Shown: positions 33,059 to 40,804, numbered from the stretch's first letter. The stretch is 64,000 bases of DNA from Mycobacterium sp. ENV421 (GCF_002887815.1 NZ_PDHO01000003.1:186001-250000); one strand, 5' to 3'. Translations and numbers: made by a program. The notes: a model not told the origin generated them from the sequence alone.

Positions 33059-33789
33059 CCACGGAGATGGAACTGACCGGGCAGACGGCGCTGGTCACCG
33101 GTGGCACCGCCGGGATCGGGCTGGCGTGCGCCCGGCAGTTGGCCGACGCCGGTGCCACGGTGATCATCACGGGGCGAGACCATCGGCGCGGCGCGGCCGC
33201 GGTCGGCCAGATCTCCGGCCAGGCGAGCTTCGTGGCCGCAGACCTCTCCGATGCCGATGCGGTACAGGCATTGGTCGCCCGGGTGGGAGAGGTGGACATC
33301 CTGGTCAACAATGCGGCCAGCTTTCCCGGAGCGCTCACCGTCGATCAGGACCTCACGGCCTTCGAGACGACGTTCGACACCAATGTGCGCGGCACCTACT
33401 TCCTGACCGCCGGCCTGGTCCCGGGCATGTTGCGGCGACGTCGGGGCAGCATCGTGAACGTCACGTCGATGGTCGCGTCCAAAGGTGTCGGCGGCGCATC
33501 GACGTATGGCGCGTCGAAGGCCGCGGTCGAAGCGTTGACGCGATCGTGGGCGGCCGAGTTCGGCCCCTATGGCGTCCGGGTCAACAGCGTTGCGCCGGGG
33601 CCCACCAAAACCGAAGGCGTCGCGGCGCAATGGGGCGACACCAACGACGAACTCGGCCGGGCGCTGCCCCTCGGACGCACCGCCGCCCCCGAGGAGATCG
33701 CCCACGCGGTGCTTTTCCTCGCCTCTCCGCGGGCGAGCTTCATCACCGGATCGACCCTGCACGCCGACGGCGGCGGAACAGCCGTCTGA
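33055..33789 (+). CDS. SDR-family oxidoreductase
   Basis: 244 residues; its GTG start overlaps the sigma factor stop. Classical SDR: TGGTAGIG cofactor loop, NNAASFPG, catalytic Ser in VTSMVASKG, YGASKAAVE (YxxxK), and ITGSTLHADGGG at the end. Likely reduces a ketone or oxidises an alcohol; in sequence it groups with 3-oxoacyl-ACP reductase-like enzymes. Second gene of the ECF operon. Confidence 0.9.
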   Translation: MTTEMELTGQTALVTGGTAGIGLACARQLADAGATVIITGRDHRRGAAAVGQISGQASFVAADLSDADAVQALVARVGEVDILVNNAASFPGALTVDQDLTAFETTFDTNVRGTYFLTAGLVPGMLRRRRGSIVNVTSMVASKGVGGASTYGASKAAVEALTRSWAAEFGPYGVRVNSVAPGPTKTEGVAAQWGDTNDELGRALPLGRTAAPEEIAHAVLFLASPRASFITGSTLHADGGGTAV

Positions 33790-33806
33790 CATCAAGGAGA
33801 ACGGAC

Positions 33807-34235
33807 ATGACGAAAAAGCATGACCCGCAATGGGAGAACGCACTGACCGTCGTTCAGGACGTGCACCCGCCCTTCATTCCGGAGGCCGCCGATGTGATGA
33901 CCGTCGTCATCGAATACCCGCCGGGCAGTGCCGGAGCCCCACCGCACCGCCATCCGAGCGGCCCGGCGTTCGGCTACATGCTGGAAGGCGAGATGCTTTT
34001 TGAACTCGAAGGCCAGCCGCCACGTGTCATCCGCGCGGGCGAAGCCTTCTGGGAGCCCGGCGGAGACGTCATCCACTACTCGGACGCCAACAACCGAGAC
34101 GACGTCAAGAGCCGGTTCGTCGTGACAATGGTGTGTGTCCCGGGCCGGCCGATGCTCGAGCTCGTCGACGACAGCGAACTGACCGCCCGCAGACACCTGC
34201 GGGTAGCCGCCCAACCGTCTGCCGGAGAGGACTGA
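33807..34235 (+). CDS. Cupin-domain protein
   Basis: 142 residues from ATG at 33807 (AAGGAGA upstream). Cupin motif 1 is PPHRHPSGPAFGYMLEGEM, with the two His and a Glu for metal binding; motif 2 is EAFWEPGGDVIHYSDA with a further His. Small single-domain cupins bind Fe/Mn/Zn and act as isomerases, dioxygenases or sensors. Third gene of the ECF operon, 17 bases after the SDR. Confidence 0.87.
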   Translation: MTKKHDPQWENALTVVQDVHPPFIPEAADVMTVVIEYPPGSAGAPPHRHPSGPAFGYMLEGEMLFELEGQPPRVIRAGEAFWEPGGDVIHYSDANNRDDVKSRFVVTMVCVPGRPMLELVDDSELTARRHLRVAAQPSAGED

Positions 34236-34241
34236 ATCACC

Positions 34242-35132
34242 TTGTCTCGCATTCTTCTTCAGACCACCATCACGGCCCAGCCGGATGACTGGGACATCAA
34301 CCGGTTCACACTGCTTGCCGACGAATTGCGCACCGCCGGACACGACGTGGTCGCCCGCGATCGCGCACACCACGGCGACGATCCGGTGCTCGGTGTTCTC
34401 GACGACCTGGGGTTCGACCAGGTGTGGCTGATGGCCGTCGACATCGGCGACGGCCTGACCGATGCCGAAGCCGACGCCATCACCAGGTTCCGCCGCGGCG
34501 GCGGCGGGGTGCTCACCGCTCGTGACCATCAGGACCTCGGGTGCTGCCTGGCCCGGCTCGGGTCCTTGGGACTGGTCAACGAGTTCCAGGACAAGACGGT
34601 CGACCAACGCCACCTCTGCGACGACCAGGACACCCCGACCATCTCCTGGCCCAACTTCCATTCCGGCGCCAACGGCGACTACCAGCCGGTGCTGGCCACG
34701 GACCCGGTGCATCCGCTGCTGCGCACTGCACAGACCACCAGCGGCCGCATCGAATGGTTCCCCGCGCACCCGCACGAGGGCGCGGTCTCGGCGAGCGTTC
34801 CCTGCGCAACCGTCGTTGCGGAGGGGCGAAGCAGCGCCAGTGGCCATCGGTTCAACCTCGCCGTCGCAATCGATGGTGAGACTTTGGACGGGTTGCCGAT
34901 GGGGCGGGCGCTCGCCGAATCGACGTTCCACCACTTCGCCGACTACAACTGGGATTTGGGTTGCGGGGCGCCGTCGTTCGTCAGTGAGCCACCCGGTGGG
35001 CAGATTCTGGCCGATCCGGCTCGCCTGATGGTGTTCAAGGACTACGTGCGCAACGTCGCGGCCTGGCTGCATCCGGTTGTCCCAACCGGTGCCGATGTTT
35101 CCCCCGAAGCGCACGGTGCTGTCGTACTCTGA
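34242..35132 (+). CDS. Hypothetical protein (possible ThuA/GATase-like fold)
   Basis: 296 residues from a TTG start at 34242, six bases after the cupin gene. There is no signal peptide. Sequence order suggests an alpha/beta sandwich: RILLQTTITAQPDDWDINRF, VWLMAVDIGDGLTDAEADAI, FRRGGGGVLTARDHQDLG, then NWDLGCGAPSFVSEPPGG with WDLGCG and FHHF. This resembles ThuA/glutamine-amidotransferase-like proteins in outline only; no catalytic triad can be assigned. Fourth gene of the ECF operon. Confidence 0.7.
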   Translation: MSRILLQTTITAQPDDWDINRFTLLADELRTAGHDVVARDRAHHGDDPVLGVLDDLGFDQVWLMAVDIGDGLTDAEADAITRFRRGGGGVLTARDHQDLGCCLARLGSLGLVNEFQDKTVDQRHLCDDQDTPTISWPNFHSGANGDYQPVLATDPVHPLLRTAQTTSGRIEWFPAHPHEGAVSASVPCATVVAEGRSSASGHRFNLAVAIDGETLDGLPMGRALAESTFHHFADYNWDLGCGAPSFVSEPPGGQILADPARLMVFKDYVRNVAAWLHPVVPTGADVSPEAHGAVVL

Positions 35133-35158
35133 ATGCGCTTCACACACAGGAGGCGCCC

Positions 35159-35515
35159 GTGAGCGAACACGAAGTCAAGATGATCATCCTGTCGACCGAC
35201 GACTTGGATGAATCGATCAGGTTCTACAGCGACACCCTCGGTATGGCAGTGAAGTTCCGCGACGGCACCCATTTCGCGGCGCTCGACGGCGGGCCGGTCA
35301 CCCTGGCGCTGGCGACCGAGATCGACCACCCGATTCCCGGGCAGGTCGTGGTCGGCATCAAGACGGCCGACGTCGACGCGGCGGCGAAGGCTGTCGAAGC
35401 CAGTGGTGGGGGAATCGTCAAGGGCCCGTACGACGACGCGCATGAGCGTCGAGCCGTCGTCTATGACAACAAAGGGAACGGCCTGGTCTTCTACAGCCCG
35501 CTCGCGCGCAAGTAA
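35159..35515 (+). CDS. VOC-family (glyoxalase/bleomycin-resistance fold) protein
   Basis: 118 residues from GTG at 35159 with GGAGG upstream. Paired beta-alpha-beta3 units: VKMIILSTDDLDESIRFYSD and GQVVVGIKTADVDAAAKAVE. The last strand AVVYDNKGNGLVFYSP carries no Glu/His pair, so metal binding is uncertain. Such proteins are lyases, dioxygenases or small-molecule binders. Fifth gene of the ECF operon. Confidence 0.86.
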   Translation: MSEHEVKMIILSTDDLDESIRFYSDTLGMAVKFRDGTHFAALDGGPVTLALATEIDHPIPGQVVVGIKTADVDAAAKAVEASGGGIVKGPYDDAHERRAVVYDNKGNGLVFYSPLARK

Positions 35516-35527
35516 CGGAGACATCGC

Positions 35528-35929
35528 GTGACCGAACTTCAGGACCGGCAGGATATTTCAGATCTGCTGATCCGCTACGCCAGCGGTATCGATCGGCGTG
35601 ACTGGGACCTGTTTCGGACGGTGTTCACCCCCGACTGCCACCTGGATTACGGCGAGATCGGGGTGTGGAACGGCGTCGATGAGGTCACCGATTTCATGGA
35701 TGTCGCGCACGCCGCCGCGGGGTATCTCATGCATCGCATCAGCAACATCGTGATCGACGTGCAGGGTGACAGCGCGGTGACCCGGTGTTATGTCGATGCC
35801 TGGATCATGGCTGCCGACAACAACTCCGGGGTGAACGCCCGCGGCTTCTACGACGACGAGATCGTGCGTACCGATGCCGGCTGGCGCATCGCGCGGCGCA
35901 CGTTCACCACGGTGCAGGTGGTGTACTGA
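35528..35929 (+). CDS. SnoaL-like (NTF2-fold) protein
   Basis: 133 residues; begins DRQDISDLLIRYASGIDRRD, the usual start of SnoaL_4 proteins, with DCHLDYGEIGVWNG, HRISNIVIDVQGDSAVTRCY and GWRIARRTFTTVQVVY. NTF2-fold proteins of this group act as hydratases, dehydratases or isomerases on polyketide- or steroid-like rings. The stop overlaps the next SDR start (TGATG), so translation is coupled. Sixth gene of the ECF operon. Confidence 0.87.
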   Translation: MTELQDRQDISDLLIRYASGIDRRDWDLFRTVFTPDCHLDYGEIGVWNGVDEVTDFMDVAHAAAGYLMHRISNIVIDVQGDSAVTRCYVDAWIMAADNNSGVNARGFYDDEIVRTDAGWRIARRTFTTVQVVY

Positions 35930-36747
35930 TGAGTGACTTCTCGGAGAAGTACGGACCCTGGGCGCTGGTCGCGGGAGCCTCCGACGGTGTGGGTGCGGCC
36001 TTCGCCGAGGAGCTGGCCGCGCGCGGGCTCAACGTGGTGCTGCTGGCTCGGCGGCAGGCGGTGCTCGACGAGGTCGCCGCGGACATTCGCAGCCGTCACG
36101 GTGTCGAAACCAGGACGCTGGCAATCGATCTCGCAGCGGCGGGTGCATCGGCCGCGGTGACCGAGGCGATGGCGGATCTCGACATCGGCTTCTTGGTGTA
36201 CTGCGCGGGCGCTGACCCCGATTTCACGCCGTTCCTGAGCAATTCGATCGAGGCTGCCGAGAACATGGTGCAGCGCAACTGCGTGGTGCCGATGCAGCTG
36301 TGTCACCACTACGCGGCCCCGATGGTCGAGCGGGGCCGAGGCGGAATCGTTGTGTTCGGCTCAGGTGCAGGCTTTGTCGGCGGCCCAAACATGGTGGCCT
36401 ACGGCGCAACCAAAGCCTTCGACATGGTGTTCGCCGAAGCGCTGTGGAGTGAACTACACGACAAGGGTGTCGACGTGATCGGTTTGATCCTCGGCAAGAC
36501 CGATACTCCCGCGCTGCGCAAACTCGAGCATCAACGCGGCACCCTGGCCTCGGAAGACCAGACGCCGACCGATGCGGTATCGGTCGGCGACGTGGTGGCC
36601 GAAGCGTTCGCGAACCTGACCAACGGGCCGACCGTGCTCGTCGGTGACCAGATGCGCGGTGTCGGGCAGTTGCTGGCGTCGATGGACCGTAACGACGCGG
36701 CTCGGCTGATGGCACAGTCGATCGCCGCGGCGATGGGATCCGACTGA
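35929..36747 (+). CDS. SDR-family NAD(P)-dependent oxidoreductase
   Basis: 272 residues from ATG at 35929 overlapping the preceding stop. Features: AGASDGVGAAFAEELA cofactor loop, VYCAGADPDF, VVFGSGAGFVGGPN (catalytic Ser), YGATKAFDMVFAEAL (YxxxK). The C-terminal part resembles the DltE/YqjQ-like SDR group. Likely acts with the SnoaL-like protein on one substrate. Last gene of the seven-gene ECF operon. Confidence 0.88.
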   Translation: MSDFSEKYGPWALVAGASDGVGAAFAEELAARGLNVVLLARRQAVLDEVAADIRSRHGVETRTLAIDLAAAGASAAVTEAMADLDIGFLVYCAGADPDFTPFLSNSIEAAENMVQRNCVVPMQLCHHYAAPMVERGRGGIVVFGSGAGFVGGPNMVAYGATKAFDMVFAEALWSELHDKGVDVIGLILGKTDTPALRKLEHQRGTLASEDQTPTDAVSVGDVVAEAFANLTNGPTVLVGDQMRGVGQLLASMDRNDAARLMAQSIAAAMGSD

Positions 36748-36766
36748 CGCTCGGCTTTTTGCCCCG

Positions 36767-36780
36767 TCTGACGCGTCAGA
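36767..36780. promoter_or_regulatory. Palindrome between SDR and secreted-protein gene
   Basis: TCTGACGCGTCAGA, perfect 14-bp palindrome about 90 bp before the small secreted protein gene. Could be an operator or, after the SDR stop, a weak terminator. Confidence 0.4.
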
Positions 36781-36836
36781 TGTTTATCGATCTCAGATCT
36801 GGATAGCTAATACCGGTACCAGGCAGGTCGTTACTC

Positions 36837-36858
36837 ACGCACGATTGACGCACGATTG
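36837..36858 (+). repeat. 11-bp tandem duplication in leader
   Basis: ACGCACGATTG occurs twice in direct succession, 13 bases before the ATG of the small secreted protein. Confidence 0.75.
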
Positions 36859-36870
36859 GAGCACTAAGCC

Positions 36871-37158
36871 ATGAAGTTGATCGAGATTGTCGCCGGAGCC
36901 GCTGTGGCCGGTGGATTGGCTGCAAGCGCACTGGGATTGAGCGCCGCGACCGCGGCCGCCGACCCCGGCTGGACCCCGCCGCCCGGCCCTGTTCAGCCTG
37001 CGCTGCCGCCGGCCGGCCCCGACGCGGGCAGCCCGCCGGCCTGGGCGCCGCCGAAGCCTGTCGACCCCACCTGGGCCGCAGGCAACAAGCAGGTGTGGGA
37101 CGAGGGCTGGAATCACTGGGGCGTATGGATCAACGGGGTCTTCATCCCCACGTACTGA
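36871..37158 (+). CDS. Small secreted proline-rich protein
   Basis: 95 residues. Signal peptide MKLIEIVAGAAVAGGLAASA with cleavage after TAAA/D; mature part is a Pro-rich linker (DPGWTPPPGPVQPALPPAGP) followed by a Trp-rich end NKQVWDEGWNHWGVWINGVF. This kind of Pro-rich exported peptide is common in mycobacteria; function unknown, perhaps envelope-associated. A strong terminator follows directly. Confidence 0.82.
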   Translation: MKLIEIVAGAAVAGGLAASALGLSAATAAADPGWTPPPGPVQPALPPAGPDAGSPPAWAPPKPVDPTWAAGNKQVWDEGWNHWGVWINGVFIPTY

Positions 37159-37167
37159 TTCGCGCAT

Positions 37168-37218
37168 GACGCCGCGGGATGCCGTCTGATCGCCTGGGCG
37201 ACGGCATCCCGCGGCGTC
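37168..37218. terminator. Long perfect hairpin terminator
   Basis: Arms of 19 bp pair perfectly (37168-37186 with 37200-37218; arm begins GACGCCGCGGGATGCCGTC) around a 13-base loop, nine bases after the secreted protein stop. Followed by TTGTGTGT. Confidence 0.8.
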
Positions 37219-37259
37219 CTTGTGTGTAGGCGCTGACGACGCGGCTCTATGGTCGAACA

Positions 37260-37976
37260 GTGACGATCACCTACGACGACGCATTGCGGGCGCAGATCCG
37301 CGATCGCCTGAGCGGACACGACCGCCGATCGGTGGCCGACCCCACCAAGCGCCACGCCGCTGTCGCAGTGGTGCTCGTCGACTCCGACACTGGTGAAGAT
37401 CGGGTGGACCCCGCTCCTGTCGACGACTGGATCGCCGGCCGGCCGATGGAGCCCGGTTTGGACGGCCGGATGGTCGGAGTCTCGGGTGGTGCGGCATTTC
37501 TGTTGTGCCGCAGGGCGTCCCGCTTGAATTCACACGCCGCGCAGTGGGCCCTCCCCGGCGGGAGACTGGACCCGGGAGAGACCGCGATAGACGCGGCGTT
37601 GCGTGAACTCGACGAGGAAGTCGGCGTCACGCTTCCCCACGCATCGGTCCTCGGAGTGCTCGACGACTATCCGACCCGGTCGGGCTACATCATCACCCCG
37701 GTCGTCATCTGGGGCGGCGGGCGGCTGGATCCGCGGCCGGCACCCGACGAGGTGGTCGCGGTGTACCGGGTCGGGCTGCATCAACTGCAACGTCCGGACT
37801 CGCCGCGGTTCATCACCATCCCGGAAAGCCCCCGCCCCGTCGTGCAGATGCCGTTGGGCAACGACCTCATCCATGCGCCCACAGGCGCTGTGCTGCTTCA
37901 ACTTCGATGGCTGTGCCTGGAGGGCCGACACGACCCGGTCGATGACCTCGAGCAGCCCGTGTTCGCCTGGAAATAG
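37260..37976 (+). CDS. Nudix hydrolase (CoA-pyrophosphatase-like)
   Basis: 238 residues. The Nudix box reads GGRLDPGETAIDAALRELDE plus EVG, with all metal-binding glutamates. An upstream LPGG and the loop LLCRRASRLNSHAAQWALPG agree with CoA/NADH diphosphatase-type Nudix enzymes. Hydrolyses a nucleoside diphosphate linked to another moiety; substrate not certain. It lies between two hairpin terminators, so is transcribed alone. Confidence 0.87.
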   Translation: MTITYDDALRAQIRDRLSGHDRRSVADPTKRHAAVAVVLVDSDTGEDRVDPAPVDDWIAGRPMEPGLDGRMVGVSGGAAFLLCRRASRLNSHAAQWALPGGRLDPGETAIDAALRELDEEVGVTLPHASVLGVLDDYPTRSGYIITPVVIWGGGRLDPRPAPDEVVAVYRVGLHQLQRPDSPRFITIPESPRPVVQMPLGNDLIHAPTGAVLLQLRWLCLEGRHDPVDDLEQPVFAWK

Positions 37977-38005
37977 GCCCCTGAAAAATAGGCCCTGAAA
38001 CGGAA

Positions 38006-38036
38006 GTACCGCGCGGCCGTGATGACCGCGCGGTAC
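38006..38036. terminator. Convergent terminator between Nudix gene and sodN
   Basis: GTACCGCGCGG / CCGCGCGGTAC, perfect 11-bp stem with 9-nt loop, 30 bases after the Nudix stop and 15 bases from the sodN stop. Symmetric, so it may serve both genes. Confidence 0.75.
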
Positions 38037-38050
38037 GTCGACGACGATTG

Positions 38051-38473
38051 TCAGGCAGGCGGGTAGACGCCCATGCCCTTGGCCTTCTCGGTCTGCCAGA
38101 AGATGTCCGAGATCTGATCGATGGTCGCGAGCAGCTTCTCAGCCGTGGCGGCGTCGGTCGACTTCTTGACGTCACCGGCACCGTGCACGCCGTCCCAGAA
38201 CAGCTGGTGCAGGTTCGGGAACTGCTCGAAGTGCTCCTTGGTGAAGAAGTCGGCCCACAGCACCATCAGGTGATGCTTGACCTCCTCAGCGCGCTGCTCC
38301 TTGATGAGGATCGCGCGGGTCCGGAAGTGCTCGTCATCCGAGTCGTTGTACTTCTGGATGGTCTTGAGGCACGACAGCGCCTCGATCTTGGCCTGGGCGG
38401 GGTCGTAGACGCCGCAGTACAGGTCGCAATGAGCATGGGCAGGGGTGGCGTTGGCGAAAAGTCGTTGCAGCAT
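38051..38473 (-). CDS. sodN: Nickel superoxide dismutase
   Basis: 140 residues. A 14-residue propeptide (MLQRLFANATPAHA) precedes the Ni hook HCDLYCGVYDP, in which His15, Cys16 and Cys20 would become mature His1, Cys2 and Cys6 and bind Ni. The position between Leu and the second Cys is Tyr, where the usual hook has Pro. The rest is the four-helix bundle (RAILIKEQRAEEVKHHLMVL, FPNLHQLFWDGVHGAGDVKK). It dismutes superoxide in the cytoplasm. The sodX-type protease gene starts only 22 bases away in the opposite direction; hexameric assembly is expected after cleavage. Confidence 0.93.
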   Translation of the reverse strand: MLQRLFANATPAHAHCDLYCGVYDPAQAKIEALSCLKTIQKYNDSDDEHFRTRAILIKEQRAEEVKHHLMVLWADFFTKEHFEQFPNLHQLFWDGVHGAGDVKKSTDAATAEKLLATIDQISDIFWQTEKAKGMGVYPPA

Positions 38474-38495
38474 GGCCCTAACTTACCCTTTCACC

Positions 38496-38834
38496 ATGCG
38501 GGAGAACCATGGGCTGGGTTCCTGGCCGCTGCGCCGGTTTCGGGTGGTGGAGGAGTCGATGTTGCCGACCCTTCGCCCTGGTGACGGGCTGTTGGCGGTC
38601 CGCGCCGGGGCGCCCCGTACCGGACAACTTCGGGTGTTCCCCGATCCGACCCTGCCGACCCGGTGGCTGATCAAGCGGGTCGGGTCGGTGCGGGGGCGCG
38701 GCCGGGCCGCGACCTTCGAAGCGTGCTCCGACAATCCGCAGGCGCCGGGGGTCGTGGACTCCCGGCGATTCGGCTGGGTTTCGGCCGCCGGTTCCTACCG
38801 GGTGGTGTGGACGGTCCGCTCTGCACACAGCTGA
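38496..38834 (+). CDS. sodX: Nickel-type superoxide dismutase maturation protease
   Basis: 112 residues from ATG at 38496. S26 signal-peptidase-like: nucleophile Ser21 in RVVEESMLPTLRPGDGLL and general-base Lys60 in RWLIKRVGSVRG. No membrane anchor is visible, as in SodX proteins, which cleave the propeptide of NiSOD so that the new N-terminal His can bind nickel. Divergent from sodN with 22 bases between the start codons, so the promoters must overlap each other or the coding regions. Confidence 0.9.
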   Translation: MRENHGLGSWPLRRFRVVEESMLPTLRPGDGLLAVRAGAPRTGQLRVFPDPTLPTRWLIKRVGSVRGRGRAATFEACSDNPQAPGVVDSRRFGWVSAAGSYRVVWTVRSAHS

Positions 38835-38874
38835 GTCGAGTTTCGTTTCCGCGCTATTGAGGTACACGGCGCCC

Positions 38875-39048
38875 ATGGGTATTTCAGACAAGATCAGCAA
38901 TAAGGTCGACGACGTCGCGGGCAAGGCCAAAGAGGGCGTCGGTGCCGCCACGGGCGACAAGAGCACCGAGAACGAGGGCAAGCTCGATCAGGCCAAGTCG
39001 AGCCTGAAGGACGCCGGCGAGAAGGTCAAAGACGCTTTCAAGAGCTGA
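38875..39048 (+). CDS. CsbD-family stress protein
   Basis: 57 residues from ATG at 38875. MGISDKISNKVDDVAGKAKE, then GVGAATGDKSTENEGKLDQA: the CsbD fold, Lys/Asp-rich and helical, known as a general stress protein. It is followed after two bases by a small ORF that is probably co-translated. Function unclear; envelope or osmotic stress roles are typical suggestions. Confidence 0.88.
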   Translation: MGISDKISNKVDDVAGKAKEGVGAATGDKSTENEGKLDQAKSSLKDAGEKVKDAFKS

Positions 39049-39050
39049 GC

Positions 39051-39203
39051 GTGGAGCTCAGTAAGCAGCCACCGCCCACACCGGTGGACGCGACCAAGGC
39101 GAGCGAAGAGCAGCGCATCCTGCAGGACCAGCTGGATCATCAAAATGATGATCCGGCTGGTCCCGGCAAGGTCGATAGACACCAGGTCGCCGACGAGACC
39201 TGA
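39051..39203 (+). CDS. Small hypothetical protein downstream of csbD
   Basis: 50 residues from GTG at 39051, two bases after the CsbD stop, ending at a TGA at 39201-39203. Charged and hydrophilic (ATKASEEQRILQDQLDHQND), with no signal or membrane segment. The tight spacing and clean reading frame argue for a real gene co-transcribed with csbD. No family recognised. Confidence 0.5.
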   Translation: MELSKQPPPTPVDATKASEEQRILQDQLDHQNDDPAGPGKVDRHQVADET

Positions 39204-39204
39204 G

Positions 39205-40140
39205 CTACTGCGGGTGGGTGGCCAGGTACTCGGCGACCGGGATGGGCTCATCGGCTGAATAGCCGATCGGCAGAACGACGTCGCCTTCGGTGGTGACGTA
39301 ATAGACATCCCACCGGTAGAAGCCCGCGAACGTCGCCGGATCGGTCAGGATCTCGGCGTAATCCTTGACCGCCGAGACATATTCATCGGCGTGGTTGTAG
39401 CGGTAAATGGCGTGATCGGGGTCCGCGCCGAAACCGTTGGCGGCCAGATAGCGGCCGGCGGCCATGATGCTGTCGTGCGGTGACCGTATGTCGCCGCCCT
39501 CGCCGTGGGCCGCGAACGTGGAAGGCAGAAACTGCATGGGTCCGTCCGCGCCGGCGGTGCTCAGCCCCACGATGCTGCCGAATCGGGTTTCGATCAGATT
39601 GATCGCCGCCAGGTAGGTCCAGCCCACCCCCGTCGCCGCCTCTGCCTCGCGGTAGTAACCAAGCAGCTCATCGGCCGGCGCCGGCGGCTGAATCCGCCAC
39701 GCCGGCAGGGTGTCCCTTGGGTGAGCCATCGCAGCGAGTTGGCGCCTAGCGTCGACGTTGCGGTCGTAGGCATCGATCAAAGCCGGCGGGATCCGCGGCC
39801 GGATGATCGAGTCCCATTCGGGGTGGCGGCCGATGCTGCGGTACGCGACCTGCTGACGACGTGCGGCAGCTACGAGCGCAGGCTGAGGCGTCGACGGATC
39901 GCGAATGGCCAGTTCGTCGGCGACCAGGTCGTCGGCCAGGTGAGCAGGATCTGAGGCCAGACTGGGCTGCGCGCCGGCGGGTGCCGCGTCGGGCGCCGCC
40001 GTGGAATCCAGCGCGGCTGCGGGCACCGACGAGGTGTGCGGACGGCTGGCCGGCGTGCTCACGGGGTGGACAGTGCCTGATGCGCAGGCAGGAGCGGTCA
40101 GCAGGACCGTCACCGCCAGGAGGGAGACTCGGATGCGCAC
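39205..40140 (-). CDS. Secreted lytic transglycosylase (SLT-like)
   Basis: 311 residues from GTG at 40140 (an upstream start at 40173 is possible). Signal peptide VRIRVSLLAVTVLLTAPACA, then an Ala/Pro-rich linker (about 30-85) and a C-terminal lysozyme-like domain: WTYLAAINLIETRFGSIVGL with the catalytic Glu in IETRFG, TAGADGPMQFLPSTFAAHGE and AAGRYLAANGFGADP. The ACASG after the hydrophobic core could be a lipobox but is weak. It cleaves glycan strands to 1,6-anhydro ends. It diverges from the M15 peptidase, giving a cell-wall pair. Confidence 0.88.
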   Translation of the reverse strand: MRIRVSLLAVTVLLTAPACASGTVHPVSTPASRPHTSSVPAAALDSTAAPDAAPAGAQPSLASDPAHLADDLVADELAIRDPSTPQPALVAAARRQQVAYRSIGRHPEWDSIIRPRIPPALIDAYDRNVDARRQLAAMAHPRDTLPAWRIQPPAPADELLGYYREAEAATGVGWTYLAAINLIETRFGSIVGLSTAGADGPMQFLPSTFAAHGEGGDIRSPHDSIMAAGRYLAANGFGADPDHAIYRYNHADEYVSAVKDYAEILTDPATFAGFYRWDVYYVTTEGDVVLPIGYSADEPIPVAEYLATHPQ

Positions 40141-40203
40141 CGCTGAAGTCTGTCCTACGACGACGGGAAGCACCAGGATTCGGTCTGGGATGATGGGGGG
40201 ATC

Positions 40204-40788
40204 ATGCGGATAGATTCCACATCCGTCTCAGCCGTGGCGCTGGGTGCGGCCATGACGGCGGCGCTGCTGTTCAGTGCCGTCGGCGTAGCGGACCCGTCAC
40301 CGCGAATCGCATTGGCCGACAACACGGTCAGTGTCGATCCGCCGGCCGTCGCCGCGGGTGACGGTTCACTGGCCGACGGCCAGGTACTGACCCCGTTCGA
40401 CGTGCAAAACCCGGCCGTCGGCCGCCTGGACCCGCGGCTGCTCGACGCCATTCAGCAGGCTGCCTCCGCGGCGTCGGCCGAGGGCATCACGATGACGATC
40501 ACGTCAGGGTGGCGCTCACCAGAGTTCCAGCAGCGCCTGTTGGACAGCGCGGTCGCCCAGTACGGCAGCCTGGCGGCTGCCCGCGAATACGTGCAGACCC
40601 CCGAGGCGTCCAAACATGTGGTGGGTGAGGCCGTCGACGTGGGCGGGGTGGGTGCCGACCAGTGGTTGATGGCCAACGGCGCGCGGTTCGGTCTGTGCCG
40701 CATCTACGCCAACGAGGTGTGGCATTTCGAACTGGCCACCGATGCCGTCGGTAACTGTCCGCCGCTTCTGCCCAACGCGGCAGGTTGA
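40204..40788 (+). CDS. Secreted M15-family D-Ala-D-Ala carboxypeptidase (VanY-like)
   Basis: 194 residues. Signal region VSAVALGAAMTAALLFSAVG then mature part. M15 zinc motif EASKHVVGEAVDVGG places His138 and Asp145 as ligands; the second motif NEVWHFELATD has Glu171 (catalytic) and His174 (ligand). TSGWRSPEFQQRL is the substrate-side loop. Expected to trim D-Ala or cleave peptide stems in peptidoglycan. Divergent from the lytic transglycosylase with 63 bases between starts. Confidence 0.89.
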   Translation: MRIDSTSVSAVALGAAMTAALLFSAVGVADPSPRIALADNTVSVDPPAVAAGDGSLADGQVLTPFDVQNPAVGRLDPRLLDAIQQAASAASAEGITMTITSGWRSPEFQQRLLDSAVAQYGSLAAAREYVQTPEASKHVVGEAVDVGGVGADQWLMANGARFGLCRIYANEVWHFELATDAVGNCPPLLPNAAG

Positions 40789-40804
40789 GCGTAATTTGAT
40801 CCAG

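Noticed and set aside
37973-38000. Short duplicated phrase ATAGGCCC-TGAAA after the Nudix gene
   Set aside because: A small imperfect duplication with no structure; the nearby hairpin explains the 3' end.
38445-38495. Longer sodX start overlapping sodN
   Set aside because: The extension would overlap the sodN start and adds residues unlike SodX proteins.
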